Positions 47,635 to 57,935 of a stretch of 64,000 nt of DNA are shown here, piece by piece. Below the pieces are notes generated by a model that worked only from the letters and a program-made list of their open reading frames with translations, was not told the DNA's origin and did no database searches. Numbering within the stretch: the stretch's first letter is position 1; each line of letters starts with the position of its first letter. Source of the DNA: Tragulus kanchil (taxonomy: Eukaryota; Chordata; Mammalia; Artiodactyla; Tragulidae); assembly GCA_022376925.1 (NCBI GenBank), contig JAIOJX010000001.1, forward strand, positions 3,443,501 to 3,507,500, given 5' to 3'. The position numbers and the translations under genes were made by a program.

Positions 47635-47724
47635 CGGTAAATAGCCAAGTAGTGAAAGGATGTTATCAGCCACGTAAATTATCACTCCATCTAAACTAAT
47701 GATAATTGTAAAACAACCCAGTGA
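47635..47724 (-). CDS. PASD1: PASD1 PAS-domain exon (SLDGVIIYVADN), copy 1
   Basis: The acceptor is CTCTCTTCATTAG before 47724; the donor is GTAAGT after 47635. The length is 90 nt, phase 0 at both ends. It encodes SLGCFTIIISLDGVIIYVAD then NILSLLGYLP. Human PASD1 has GFMITLSTDGVIICVAENISSLLGHLP and CLOCK has [27 protein letters not shown], the first strands and helix of PAS-A, the best single identifier of the family here. Duplicated at 48709-48798. Confidence 0.93.
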
Positions 47725-48708
47725 CTAATGAAGAGAGAATAATATAATTAGTGGAACAATAACACAATGATCCAAAGCTTTTATCACACACTGAAAATGT
47801 ATTCAAACTTGAGTGCTACAGATATGTGGATGAGGGTTTGTCAAGTTCTCAAGACATCTCTGTGGAGTGAGGAAATGTGCAATGAATGCAACAATCCAGA
47901 TGTGATTAACACAATCAGTCAAGTGAAAGAGCTTCATCCCTTTCCAAACACAGGCAATATGTGTGCTAAACGAAGGCATGCAGTCCTTTCACGTTTCAGT
48001 AATATATCTGGTGGGTGTACAGCCTGAAGTTCCAGAAAAAGTTTAAGAAATCATGTATTCTAAGTCAAAGGTGTTGGGAAGATGTAGAAAGCTTTCTTGA
48101 GAGTGATATAGTAACACCAAAGAACTCAGAAAGGGGTGAGTATTTTGAACGTCAGAGACTCTGACTCATGTGAGGGTCTCTCCAAAAGTATGGCTAAATT
48201 AGGCCATCACACACACACACACACACACACACGCACATATATATATATATATATATATTCCCAAATGGGATCATGGCTTGTTCTTTAACATAAAGCAACA
48301 AAAAGCAAAGCAGACCTGGAAATGGATGCCATTAGCCAGCATGATCAAATCATGACATTCATTGTTTAATCAGTATATGGTGGACTGAAATGTACAAAAG
48401 CACGTGCATCTATCTGGTGAGGGCTGCCTGACAGAGCAGCCACCTTGGGGACCATCCCCTGAGTCTTCTTTGGAGATCACCTTCCAGCACAGTTTACAAA
48501 CCACACACCACTGCACACACCATGTTTCACCACCTTGTATGAGAGTTTGTTTTTATAGCTTTAAAACTGAAACCAGTGGAGAGGACAGGTGCGCATTTTG
48601 ACAGCACTAACAATGTCTTCTCTGATGAGGTGCATAATGCTGAAAACAAATAATGAACCACGATACAACACAGCAAACGATCCTTTCCCCAAAACTGAGA
48701 GAACTTAC

Positions 48709-48798
48709 CGGTAAATAGCCAAGTAGTGAAAGGATGTTATCAGCCACGTAAATTATCACTCCATCTAAACTAATGATAATTGTAAAACAACCCAGTGA
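48709..48798 (-). CDS. PASD1: PASD1 PAS-domain exon (SLDGVIIYVADN), duplicate copy
   Basis: Identical coding sequence and splice sites at offset 1074, inside duplication D12. This is the only duplicated exon whose double use would keep the frame (90 nt, phase 0/0), but a doubled first PAS strand-helix unit would disrupt the fold. Probably an assembly duplicate. Confidence 0.78.
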
Positions 48799-48803
48799 CT
48801 AAT

Positions 48804-51018
48804 GAAGAGAGAATAATATAATTAGTGGAACAATAACACAATGATAGCTTTATTTCTAAATGCATAAATAATTATAATCACACACTGAAAATGTATTATG
48901 GTCCTTAAATATCAATAAAGCAAGCACAGACTTAATTAAAATTTCATCACTCTGCCTCCTACACAGAATCTACTTAACCTTAAGCATGAGATGTTTATCA
49001 AATGATGTGTCACTTAGATAAACACATTTCAGTGTACTCCCAATTAACACAAAACTCTCCAACACAAGCTAGGAAGAGTCATTTCTGTGTGTTGTTTCAT
49101 ACTAAGCTCAAAATTAACTCAAAAAACAATAAGAATATTTTGGAGGGCATTTTCATTTGTGATTAGTTTAGTCATCAATTTATAAATATGGCTATTGCCT
49201 TCACTTCCCCACTATATAATGGATTAGATACCCAGATAAATGCCTCCTGGTAAAGAACACCTAAAATGATGGATAAAATCTATAAACAGGGAGAAGCTTA
49301 TGGTAAAGGAAACAATCTGATATCAAAAATGATTAGAAATAAAGTCAGAGGTCAGAGAATATCGGAGCTGGCATATGCTTTAGGAGCAGCTAGGCAACAC
49401 TGATGACATAGATCTGGGGGGACAAAAAGCAAAGCTTGGACCCGCACAAGACGGGGAGTAAAATCGGAGATTCACGCATCAAAGGAACACACTCAGCAGA
49501 CAAAACAGAAAGATGTTATCCAGTATAGGGCATCAGGGAACTCACAACCTATCTGTCTTGCCTCAGCCTCAGCTCTGGCTAGAAAAGAAAAAGAACCTGT
49601 CCCATCTGAGAATTGTAAACAGAAGCCCACACTGACACAAACTATCTGTGGAGCCCTCACTACTCCAAGCCTATTATTTACTTTCAAATGGTCCTGACTC
49701 TGGATATCTAGGAAAAGAAATTAAAATCACCTCTAGAGAATGACTTTAAAACAAGGGCTCAAAGAATGCATGCAGACAAGTTTCCAAATAACATGTGCTT
49801 GTCATAAGCGATGAAGAAACACAGGAAAAACATGAAACATGAACAAGAGGCAGTAAATAATGAACAATGAACTTCAAATTGGGCTTCCCTGGTGGACCAG
49901 CGGGAAGAGAGAATAATATAATTAGTGGAACAATAACACAATGATAGCTTTATTTCTAAATGCATAAATAATTATAATCACACACTGAAAATGTATTATG
50001 GTCCTTAAATATCAATAAAGCAAGCACAGACTTAATTAAAATTTCATCACTCTGCCTCCTACACAGAATCTACTTAACCTTAAGCATGAGATGTTTATCA
50101 AATGATGTGTCACTTAGATAAACACATTTCAGTGTACTCCCAATTAACACAAAACTCTCCAACACAAGCTAGGAAGAGTCATTTCTGTGTGTTGTTTCAT
50201 ACTAAGTTCAAAATTAACTCAAAAAACAATAAGAATATTTTGGAGGGCATTTTCATTTGTGATTAGTTTAGTCATCAATTTATAAATATGGCTATTGCCT
50301 TCACTTCCCCACTATATAATGGATTAGATACCCAGATAAATGCCTCCTGGTAAAGAACACCTAAAATGATGGATAAAATCTATAAACAGGGAGAAGCTTA
50401 TGGTAAAGGAAACAATCTGATATCAAAAATGATTAGAAATAAAGTCAGAGGTCAGAGAATATCGGAGCTGGCATATGCTTTAGGAGCAGCTAGGCAACAC
50501 TGATGACATAGATCTGGGGGGACAAAAAGCAAAGCTTGGACCCGCACAAGACGGGGAGTAAAATCGGAGATTCACGCATCAAAGGAACACACTCAGCAGA
50601 CAAAACAGAAAGATGTTATCCAGTATAGGGCATCAGGGAACTCACAACCTATCTGTCTTGCCTCAGCCTCAGCTCTGGCTAGAAAAGAAAAAGAACCTGT
50701 CCCATCTGAGAATTGTAAACAGAAGCCCACACTGACACAAACTATCTGTGGAGCCCTCACTACTCCAAGCCTATTATTTACTTTCAAATGGTCCTGACCC
50801 TGAATATCTAGGAAAAAGAAATTGAAATCACCTCTAGAGAATGATTTTAAAACCAGGGCTCAAAGAATGCATGCAGACAAGTTTCCAAATAACATGTGCT
50901 TGTCATAAGCGATGAACAGACACAGGAAAAACATGCAACATGAACAAGAGGCAGAGTAAATAATAAAATGAACAATCAGTTTTAAATACTTCAAATAGGG
51001 CTTCCCTGGTGGTCCAGC
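48804..51018. repeat. Tandem duplication D13 (1.10 kb x2), overlaps D12
   Basis: Copy 1 is 48804-49904 and copy 2 49905-51018. Copy 1 stops 24 bp into a SINE head (GGTGGACCAGCGGG) and then restarts at GAAGAGAGAATAATATA, a stretch therefore present three times (47730, 48804, 49905). Confidence 0.95.
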
Positions 51019-51265
51019 GGGTAAGGACACCACCTTGTACTGCAGGGGGCGCCAGTTCGATCCCTGGCCTGGGAAGATCCCACGTGCTGCGGAGCGGCTG
51101 GACCGATGTGTCCAATTACTGAGCCGGAGCCCTGGCACGCATGCGCCCAGAGCTGGCGCTCTGCGACGACAGAGGCCACCGTGATGGGAGGCCCACAGGA
51201 GCCAAAGAACAAAGATGGATGAAAACAGAGAAATGAAAGACCAGTAGAAGTGGACCCCCCCACCC
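50998..51265 (+). mobile_element. tRNA-headed SINE, GAGCCGGAGCTCT-type (duplicated at 52148-52415)
   Basis: GGGCTTCCCTGGTGGTCCAG head, GTTCGATCCCTGGCCTGGG, body TACTGAGCCGGAGCCCTGG, GCATGCGCCCAGAGCTGGC, end GACCAGTAGAAGTGG and C-rich then A-rich tail. ACTTCAAATA direct repeats flank it on each side. The copy at 52148 has an extra C in the head (GCTTCCCCTGG). Confidence 0.9.
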
Positions 51266-52147
51266 CCCCCCACCACCCCAAAAAGATTTAAAAATAAAAA
51301 AAAATAAAAAACCATTGGGTCCCATTTTAAAAAATGTAAAACAATAAAAAAAATAAAAACTTCAAATACTGGAAATATCAGAGATAGAGTACAAAATTAT
51401 AGAGTATAATATCAGAGTATACAGTATAAAAGATAGAGTACAGAGTATAAGTATCCTTAAAAGCAACTATACTACAATAAAAATTACTTAATAAATAAAT
51501 ATATATATATATATATACACCAAAAGCATGCTTAATATGCTTAAATAAATTTTAAAAGGTATTGAAAATATAATGAAGGAACAAGAGACTCATAACTGAC
51601 TAGCCAGATGTGAAAAATAATCAAACAAAATGTCTAGAAATGATCTCATCAAAATAAAAACTCAATATATAGGTTTAATAGCCAGTTATAACATAGCTCC
51701 AAAGACAATTTCTGAACCATAAGACAAAGTTGAAGAAATGGCTCAGATGCAACACAAGGATACCAAAAAATGAAAAATAAGAGAAATTAAAAGACACAGA
51801 GAGAGAAAATGTACTAAAAAACACTCTGGCTAGAAAAGAAAAAGAACCTGTCCCATCTGAGAATTGTAAACAGAAGCCCACACTGACACAAACTATCTGT
51901 GGAGCCCTCACTACTCCAAGCCTATTATTTACTTTCAAATGGTCCTGACCCTGAATATCTAGGAAAAAGAAATTGAAATCACCTCTAGAGAATGATTTTA
52001 AAACCAGGGCTCAAAGAATGCATGCAGACAAGTTTCCAAATAACATGTGCTTGTCATAAGCGATGAACAGACACAGGAAAAACATGCAACATGAACAAGA
52101 GGCAGAGTAAATAATAAAATGAACAATCAGTTTTAAATACTTCAAAT

Positions 52148-52415
52148 AGGGCTTCCCCTGGTGGTCCAGCGGGTAAGGACACCGTCTTGCAGTGCAAGAG
52201 GCGCCAGTTCGATCCCTGGCCTGGGAAGATCCCACGTGCTGCGGAGCGGCTGGACCGATGTGTCCAATTACTGAGCCGGAGCCCTGGCACGCATGCGCCC
52301 AGAGCTGGCGCTCTGCGACGACAGAGGCCACCGTGATGGGAGGCCCACAGGAGCCAAAGAACAAAGATGGATGAAAACAGAGAAATGAAAGACCAGTAGA
52401 AGTGGCCCACCCATC
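52148..52415 (+). mobile_element. tRNA-headed SINE, duplicate of the 50998 copy
   Basis: Same insertion repeated in D14, with differences in the first 60 bases (ACCGTCTTGCAGTGCAAGAG versus ACCACCTTGTACTGCAGGGG). That is more divergence than in the rest of the block. Confidence 0.88.
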
Positions 52416-52969
52416 CCCCCACCCCACCCCCAAAAAAAGATAAAAAAAAATAATAAAAAATAAAAAACCATTGGGTCCCATTTTAAAAAATGTAAAACAA
52501 TAAAAAAAATAAAAACTTCAAATACTGGAAATATCAGAGATAGAGTACAAAATTATAGAGTATAATATCAGAGTATACAGTATAAAAGATAGAGTACAGA
52601 GTATAAGTATCCTTAAAAGCAACTATACTACAATAAAAATTACTTAATAAATAAATATATATATATATATATACACCAAAAGCATGCTTAATATGCTTAA
52701 ATAAATTTTAAAAGGTATTGAAAATATAATGAAGGAACAAGAGACTCATAACTGACTAGCCAGATGTGAAAAATAATCAAACAAAATGTCTAGAAATGAT
52801 CTCATCAAAATAAAAACTCAATATATAAGTTAAATAGCCAGTTATAACATAGCTCCAAAGACAATTTCTGAACCATAAGACAAAGTTGAAGAAATGGCTC
52901 AGATGCAACACAAGGATACCAAAAAATGAAAAATAAGAGAAATTAAAAGACACAGAGAAGAGAGGAAAA

Positions 52970-53100
52970 GTGCACTAGACATTTTGCATATGTCCACTTT
53001 ATTCTCAAAACAACTCTGTGAATCAGATATTGTGCAGAGAAAGAAGTCAAAGCTGAGAGATGGTAAGTAGCTCAAGGATGCATAACAACTAGGTGACAAA
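52970..53100 (+). mobile_element. MIR-like SINE fossil
   Basis: TATTCTCAAAACAACTCTGT, GAGAAAGAAGTCAAAGCTGA, GTAAGTAGCTCAAGGATGCA are MIR-type landmarks in plus orientation. Confidence 0.6.
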
Positions 53101-53610
53101 GGCACAACTCATATCCCTATATAACTGACTCAAAGGATCATGGTCATTTGGGCTTTAGCTTGCAGCCTTTGAATTCAGTGAAACCTACCAGTGCCTTTGG
53201 AACTAGAAACCATAAATATCTCATGTGCTTGAGGAAAAAAATAAAGACTTAAAAGGCATATCCCATAGAGTTTAACAACCTGGGTTGAATGAGTCTACCA
53301 GATTGTTACTTAACTTGCCACTAACCTATGCAAAGATTTGTTTTTGTTGTCACTCAAGATCAGTGGACTCAGTTGGCAATAAGAAGCATCTGGGAAACCT
53401 GTTAGACATGAAGGCTCCTGGCCCTACCAGGAGAAAGATTCTGATTCAGACAGTTTAAGGTGAGTCCCAGGAATCTATATTTTTACCACGTTCCCTAGGT
53501 AATTCTGAATGCATGGTCTTCTAGCCATACTTTGAAAAACAGTATTCTATATCTCTTATTGCATGTACTATTCTACATATGAAGTAATCAAAGAACAAAC
53601 TCCCTTTTAC

Positions 53611-53681
53611 CTGTAATGTCTTCTGGATAAAATCTTCATAGGTTGGGAATGATGAAAGCCAATTAATTGAATTTTGAGTGA
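53611..53681 (-). CDS. PASD1: PASD1 pre-PAS exon (SINWLSSFPTYEDF)
   Basis: The donor GTAAAA follows 53611. The acceptor is either CAG before 53681 or AAAAAG six bases earlier (exon end 53687); both give the same frame. It encodes TQNSINWLSSFPTYEDFIQK then TLQ. Human PASD1 has KLNWIPSFPTYDYFNQVTLQ and CLOCK has [20 protein letters not shown], so this is the segment just before PAS-A. It leaves at phase 0, matching the SLDGVIIYV exon. Not duplicated. Confidence 0.9.
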
Positions 53682-53689
53682 CTGTACCT

Positions 53690-54560
53690 TTTTAGGGAAG
53701 GAACAAAGGATAAAATGCTGTCTCATTAAAGTGATTACTTACAGATATTAGATTTTTCAAAGTTATAATTAATTTTATGGAAAAGACTCTCCTGAGAAAA
53801 TGCTGCATGCTAATGAAGGATCTGAGGTAGACTAACTACTTATTTATAAATTATCATCAACAAAGAACTGTTTGGAATTGAAAAAAACCTTGAAGATCAT
53901 CCACCTCAATTTCTACTCTACCCATGATGATCTCTCGCCTATGATGATTTTCAATTCCCACTTCTTTCCCTTTCTTGACTTCTTAAGTCTTCTGAATTCT
54001 ATCAAAACTCAATATTCATAATGTACCAGATAAGGTATAGGCTGTGTCAAATGCTCCAGGTGTATTCAGACATTGAAAATATCCTCAGTCCCTGGCTAAA
54101 ATACAGAATTCCATGATTAATTTTCATCAAATTAAGCCCTTAGCAAAGACCCTTAACTAGAAAATCCTTAAGCCATATCTTGTAATTCTCCAAAACTATG
54201 GACACTCTAATATCTAACATATTTTAGTCTCCATTCTTTAAGGTTTTCCCAATGAACAGTATTTTGGCTCTGTGTGCACTTACAGCTTTCATTATCAACA
54301 TCTGCCCCTCTCCACCACCCCTAATCCCACCTGCTCCACTCATTTCACTAACCCTGAGACCTCACTAACAAAGCCTTCCAATCTACAGTTATTTGAATGT
54401 ATGTCAATAAATGTTCTTTTATTCTTCTCACAAAAATGTTAGAGGCCCATAAAACGTTATCCCCATTCAAAATGTTAAACCCCTTGACAAAGACAGTTCT
54501 GACAACAGCACGTGCTTCCTTGGTGGGTAGGAGTCTCATATCCTTTTCTATGAACAGATA
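53690..54560. other. Intron segment, no recognised gene
   Basis: AT-rich intron with no clear SINE or LINE until the reverse tRNA-SINE head at about 54572. Confidence 0.5.
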
Positions 54561-54571
54561 AGGAGGCTTCA

Positions 54572-54642
54572 CACAGGGATTGAACCTGATTCTCCCACAC
54601 TGGCAGGTGGATTTTTTACCATTAAGTCACCAGGGAAGCCCC
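54572..54642 (-). mobile_element. Bov-tA tRNA-head fragment, reverse
   Basis: Reverse strand reads GGGCTTCCCTGGTGACTTAA then the B-box-like GGTTCAATCCCTGTG; no body is present. Confidence 0.85.
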
Positions 54643-54770
54643 ATCTAGTCATTAATCCAACCCAAAGATGTTTGAGATAAAGGGAGAGATCCAGCTGTCC
54701 CACCCATAGCTAATTTGCAATATGGCTATTGGAAAAACTATAAGGATGGGTTAAGGAGCTCATTCGAAAC

Positions 54771-54922
54771 CTGTGACTTTCCGTCTCATAGTCGAAAAAT
54801 TGCTTGATGTATTCAATTGGCCTCTTCTCATAGAATAGCCGGAACGCAGCATCGCACCATAAAGTTCTCTGAGGAAAGCACGGGTATGTTCTTCCTCAGT
54901 TTCAGGCACATCGGGTACATTC
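54771..54922 (-). CDS. PASD1: Candidate PASD1 N-terminal exon
   Basis: A strong acceptor (TTGTCTTTTGTCAATTAG) precedes 54922; the proposed donor after 54771 is weak (GTTTCG). Of three phases only one is open through the 152 nt. It encodes NVPDVPETEEEHTRAFLREL, then YGAMLRSGYSMRRG and ends STMRRKVT. It leaves at phase 1, exactly what the 53611-53681 exon needs, and the MRRKV end is reminiscent of human PASD1's N-terminal EKRRDKV, a remnant of the CLOCK basic region. Its upstream part has no counterpart that I recall in the human protein. A Met inside (GCGATGC context) could serve as start if the 57.7 kb exon is non-coding. Confidence 0.5.
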
Positions 54923-54961
54923 CTAATTGACAAAAGACAATCGAGGTTATTAACAAAGGTC

Positions 54962-55182
54962 CATGTGTGCTCATTCGCTCAGTTGTGTCCGACTCTTTGC
55001 AGTCCCATGGACTGTATCCACCAGGCTCCTCTGTCCATGGGATTCTCCAGGCAAGAAGACTGGAGTGGGTAGCCGTGTTCTCCTCCAGGGGATCTTCCCA
55101 ACCCATGGATAGGACCTGTGTCTTTTACATCTCCTCACTGGCAGGCGGGTTCTTTACCACTAGCACCACCTGGGAAGCCTAT
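54962..55182 (-). mobile_element. Bov-tA SINE, reverse orientation
   Basis: Reverse body (GTGTCCGACTCTTTGCAGTC, CCATGGACTGTATCCACCAG, CTCCAGGGGATCTTCCCAAC) and head (GCAGGCGGGTTCTTTACCAC). Confidence 0.94.
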
Positions 55183-55358
55183 AGTAAGGTCAGGATTTGG
55201 AATTCAGATGATGAAGCAATGGATGAGGAGAAATAAGGAAAGAGAGGGAGATGTTATTGTCAACACCTGAGCAAAAATCTGGTCCCTTGATAACTAATAA
55301 AACAGCAAAACTATCAATATTGAAATAGGAATATGAACAGTCCCCTGAGCAAAAATCT

Positions 55359-55858
55359 NNNNNNNNNNNNNNNNNNNNNNNNNNNNNNNNNNNNNNNNNN
55401 NNNNNNNNNNNNNNNNNNNNNNNNNNNNNNNNNNNNNNNNNNNNNNNNNNNNNNNNNNNNNNNNNNNNNNNNNNNNNNNNNNNNNNNNNNNNNNNNNNNN
55501 NNNNNNNNNNNNNNNNNNNNNNNNNNNNNNNNNNNNNNNNNNNNNNNNNNNNNNNNNNNNNNNNNNNNNNNNNNNNNNNNNNNNNNNNNNNNNNNNNNNN
55601 NNNNNNNNNNNNNNNNNNNNNNNNNNNNNNNNNNNNNNNNNNNNNNNNNNNNNNNNNNNNNNNNNNNNNNNNNNNNNNNNNNNNNNNNNNNNNNNNNNNN
55701 NNNNNNNNNNNNNNNNNNNNNNNNNNNNNNNNNNNNNNNNNNNNNNNNNNNNNNNNNNNNNNNNNNNNNNNNNNNNNNNNNNNNNNNNNNNNNNNNNNNN
55801 NNNNNNNNNNNNNNNNNNNNNNNNNNNNNNNNNNNNNNNNNNNNNNNNNNNNNNNNNN
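55359..55858. other. Assembly gap, 500 N
   Basis: Exactly 500 unknown bases, a placeholder of fixed size. The text before it (CCCTGAGCAAAAATCT) repeats CACCTGAGCAAAAATCTGG from 55266, so the contig end may itself be a misjoined overlap. Confidence 0.99.
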
Positions 55859-57190
55859 ATGGGCTAAGGATGCCTTACTATTTGGAGAGAAAGTAAACCT
55901 TAAAACTTCTGAGCAGACAACAGATCAATAATGTATTTCTACACTCTTCTGTAAGGGTTGGTATTGGGAGGGCCTAAATGCCTCTAAGAGGGTAAACCAG
56001 AAACCACACTTTTGACAAAGCTCAAGCCCTATCTTGGGTTACCTGACAGCTACCTTACGAGGGCAGAAGATCTAGCATTCAGTGTTCTGTCAAAATAGCT
56101 TTGAATGAATGCGATTATCTACTCATGATATTTACTTAGGAAATATTTCCCAAATTCCCTAAACCTTACTTTAAAAAATCACCTCGTGAGAAATTGATGA
56201 TCATCATCAAAAGGGATAGGAGAATATACTAGACCATGACTAGAATGTCTGATATCCCTGTTCTGATTACACACGTGAATATAAGAAATCAGTGTGTAAA
56301 TGCATGTGTATGCACGTTTGGTCTAAAGTAGCAGGGGACATTTGGAATAAATAGGTAATTCTTGATTCTGATGAGAATTTAAATGTCACTTGGAAAATTC
56401 ACATAGTCATTGTGTAAGAGGCTATTTAAATACAAGAGTCTAAAAATATAAATAAATAAAAATACTTGAATAACAGAGGAGTAGGATGACTTCCCTGGCA
56501 GTCCAGTGGTTAAGACCTTGCCAAAATAAATGAATACATATATACGTCCATACAAGAGTCAGGGTTTATATGTCTTTGCTATTTCCAACAGCACCCATTT
56601 CTACACAAAGACACTCATAACACACCATTAAATTTTCCTGTCTGAATCTCCAAATATATTCTCTGTTATATAAAGTAAAGGGGAAAGATTTCATACTGGT
56701 TCCACCACTGACTAGGCAAGTTAAACTAAGCTTCACACTCCTTGTCTGGAAAAGGGGGATAATAATAGCATCCACCATTTCATAGGCTTGTTTTGTAAAG
56801 ACTGAAGGAACATGTAATGAACATGTTACTTTGGCATACTGGTAAATGCTGAATGCTAAATACATGTTAATTATTATATTTTTAAAAGCCCACACCACTA
56901 AATATCCAATGACTTCCTTATCCATTGAACAAGGTTGTTTCAAACACCTATTAACTACTGATCTGCTACACTCAGCAGTTTATTCTAAAACAATGACTTA
57001 GAACCTTACACCAGGGAAAGAATACACAAAGACTGAAAAAAAGAATATGGTTCATTAAAAGTTCTCAGGCCAAAAGGAGCCAGCAAGGTATTTTCCTGTG
57101 CAAAGTGATAATTATTTTCAGAAGAGCAGAGTAGTGTGTTGAGAGGCTTTTTCCAAAATCAATGGGAAATAACCTAAAATCTCATAAAAT
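55859..57190. other. Intron segment: MIR, tRNA-head SINE fragment
   Basis: A short tRNA-SINE head lies at about 56489-56523 (GACTTCCCTGGCAGTCCAGT). A MIR-like element lies at about 56690-56870 (CCACTGACTAGGCAAGTTAA, GGGGATAATAATAGCATCCA). The rest is unassigned. Confidence 0.55.
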
Positions 57191-57194
57191 TTTG

Positions 57195-57400
57195 TGAAAG
57201 TTGCCCGGTCGTGTCTGATTCTTTGCAACCCTATGGACTGTAGCCTGCCAGGCTCCTCTGTCCAAGGAATTCTCCAGGCAAGAAGATTGGAGTGAGTTGC
57301 CATTCGGTTCTCCAGGGCATCTTCCCGACCCAGAGATGAGAGCCGAGTCTCCTGCATTGGCAAGCAGGTTCTTCACCATCTGAGTCACCAGGGAAGCAAA
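57195..57400 (-). mobile_element. Bov-tA SINE, reverse orientation
   Basis: CGGTCGTGTCTGATTCTTTG, CCAGGCTCCTCTGTCCAAGG, CAGGGCATCTTCCCGACCC and GGTTCTTCACCATCTGAGTC in reverse order of the Bov-tA consensus. Confidence 0.93.
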
Positions 57401-57717
57401 GGTCAAAAGATCAAGTGAGTCATGCTTGCAAGTTTTCCTCTCAAGGGGAGGCAAAGCCACTTCCAATGTTCTAGTGTGCGTGTGTGTGTCTACATACACG
57501 CATGCGCATATTTGGTTTTAGTTCACAAGAGAACACACTGAATAGATGGGTTGTTATTACCTCTCTGTGGCTGAGAATCACTTCAGCAGATACTTTCTAG
57601 TGTAACAATTAGGACGGCATAAGTTATCAATGTTCAGCCGGGACAAGATTCACAGTGAAATGAATCTTCACTCAGTTTCTCAGTCTCGTAACTGCTGAAA
57701 GCAAATAAGATACTCAC

Positions 57718-57782
57718 AGTTCAGGCTCCAGGGAAGCTCGTCTCTGGATGTCAGTGCTCACAGCACATTGACGGGGCCTTGT
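57718..57782 (-). CDS. PASD1: Candidate 5' exon of PASD1 (coding or leader)
   Basis: A perfect GTGAGT donor follows 57718. With an acceptor at GGACCCTAG the exon would be 65 nt and would read TRPRQCAVSTDIQRRASLEP before joining the 54922 exon in the same open frame (split Leu codon). Without that acceptor the exon extends upstream as a leader and the in-frame TAG at 57783-57786 stops translation from further up. No ATG is in frame, so it is either an internal exon with the start further 5' or an untranslated first exon. No known protein recognised. Confidence 0.35.
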
Positions 57783-57859
57783 CTAGGGTCCTTGTAACAC
57801 ATATAACATGTGCGGTCGTCTCCCCACACAAACAGTTCAAGACGAAATGACACTAAATG

Positions 57860-57930
57860 CTTACTCTTGAGTTATATTGCAAGTGAACACGCCCTGAGAA
57901 CAATTATTGGGCCAATCAGCCATCTCCAGT
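57860..57930 (-). promoter_or_regulatory. Possible minus-strand promoter (paired CCAAT, GC-type box)
   Basis: Upstream of the candidate first exon the minus strand reads GGCTGATTGGCCCAATAATT then AGGGCGTGTTC and a TATA-like CAATATAACT. Two CCAAT motifs face each other at 57906-57916. The arrangement is promoter-like but not CpG-island-like, which would fit a testis-restricted promoter. This is inference from motifs only. Confidence 0.28.
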
Positions 57931-57935
57931 GTGTT

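Larger units (their letters stand above)
46730..48846. repeat. Tandem duplication D12 (1.07 kb x2) including a PASD1 exon
   Basis: Copy 1 is about 46730-47773 and copy 2 about 47802-48846 (offset 1074 over the exon). At the end of copy 1, TGATAGCTTTATTTC is garbled to TGATCCAAAGCTTTTATC before a short segment seen again at 48879. The CA/TA microsatellite (47136-47185; 48209-48261) differs slightly. Confidence 0.95.
50671..52956. repeat. Tandem duplication D14 (about 1.14 kb x2), overlaps D13
   Basis: Copy 1 is about 50671-51808 and copy 2 about 51822-52956. The junction has the garbled GAGAAAATGTACTAAAAAACA before TCTGGCTAGAAAAG. Poly-A/T and C-rich SINE tails vary in length between the copies. 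Confidence 0.94.
167..57785 (-). other. PASD1: PASD1 gene span (partial; 3' end outside window)
   Basis: Minus-strand exons scattered over the window share order, splice phase and residue patterns with PASD1, the X-linked testis/cancer-testis PAS protein related to CLOCK. Conserved anchors are SINWLSSFPTYEDF, SLDGVIIYVADNILSLLG, LLPDEEK, IEFCCSFKRG and RFYLVGNVCVIRAQ in the PAS part, then an acidic repeat, a CLOCK-like coiled coil and a Gln-rich C-terminus. Human PASD1 is known to repress CLOCK:BMAL1 activity through a coiled coil resembling CLOCK's exon-19 segment; that role is carried over by homology, not seen here. Supported exons total roughly 770 codons, close to the human protein length as I recall it. 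Missing are a linking exon between 34.4 and 17.2 kb, the stop codon and 3' UTR, and a certain start codon. Four exons occur twice because of tandem duplications that look like assembly artefacts. Confidence 0.88.

Noticed and set aside
55333..55896. Plus-strand ORF of 187 codons across 55.3-55.9 kb
   Set aside because: It consists almost wholly of the N gap.
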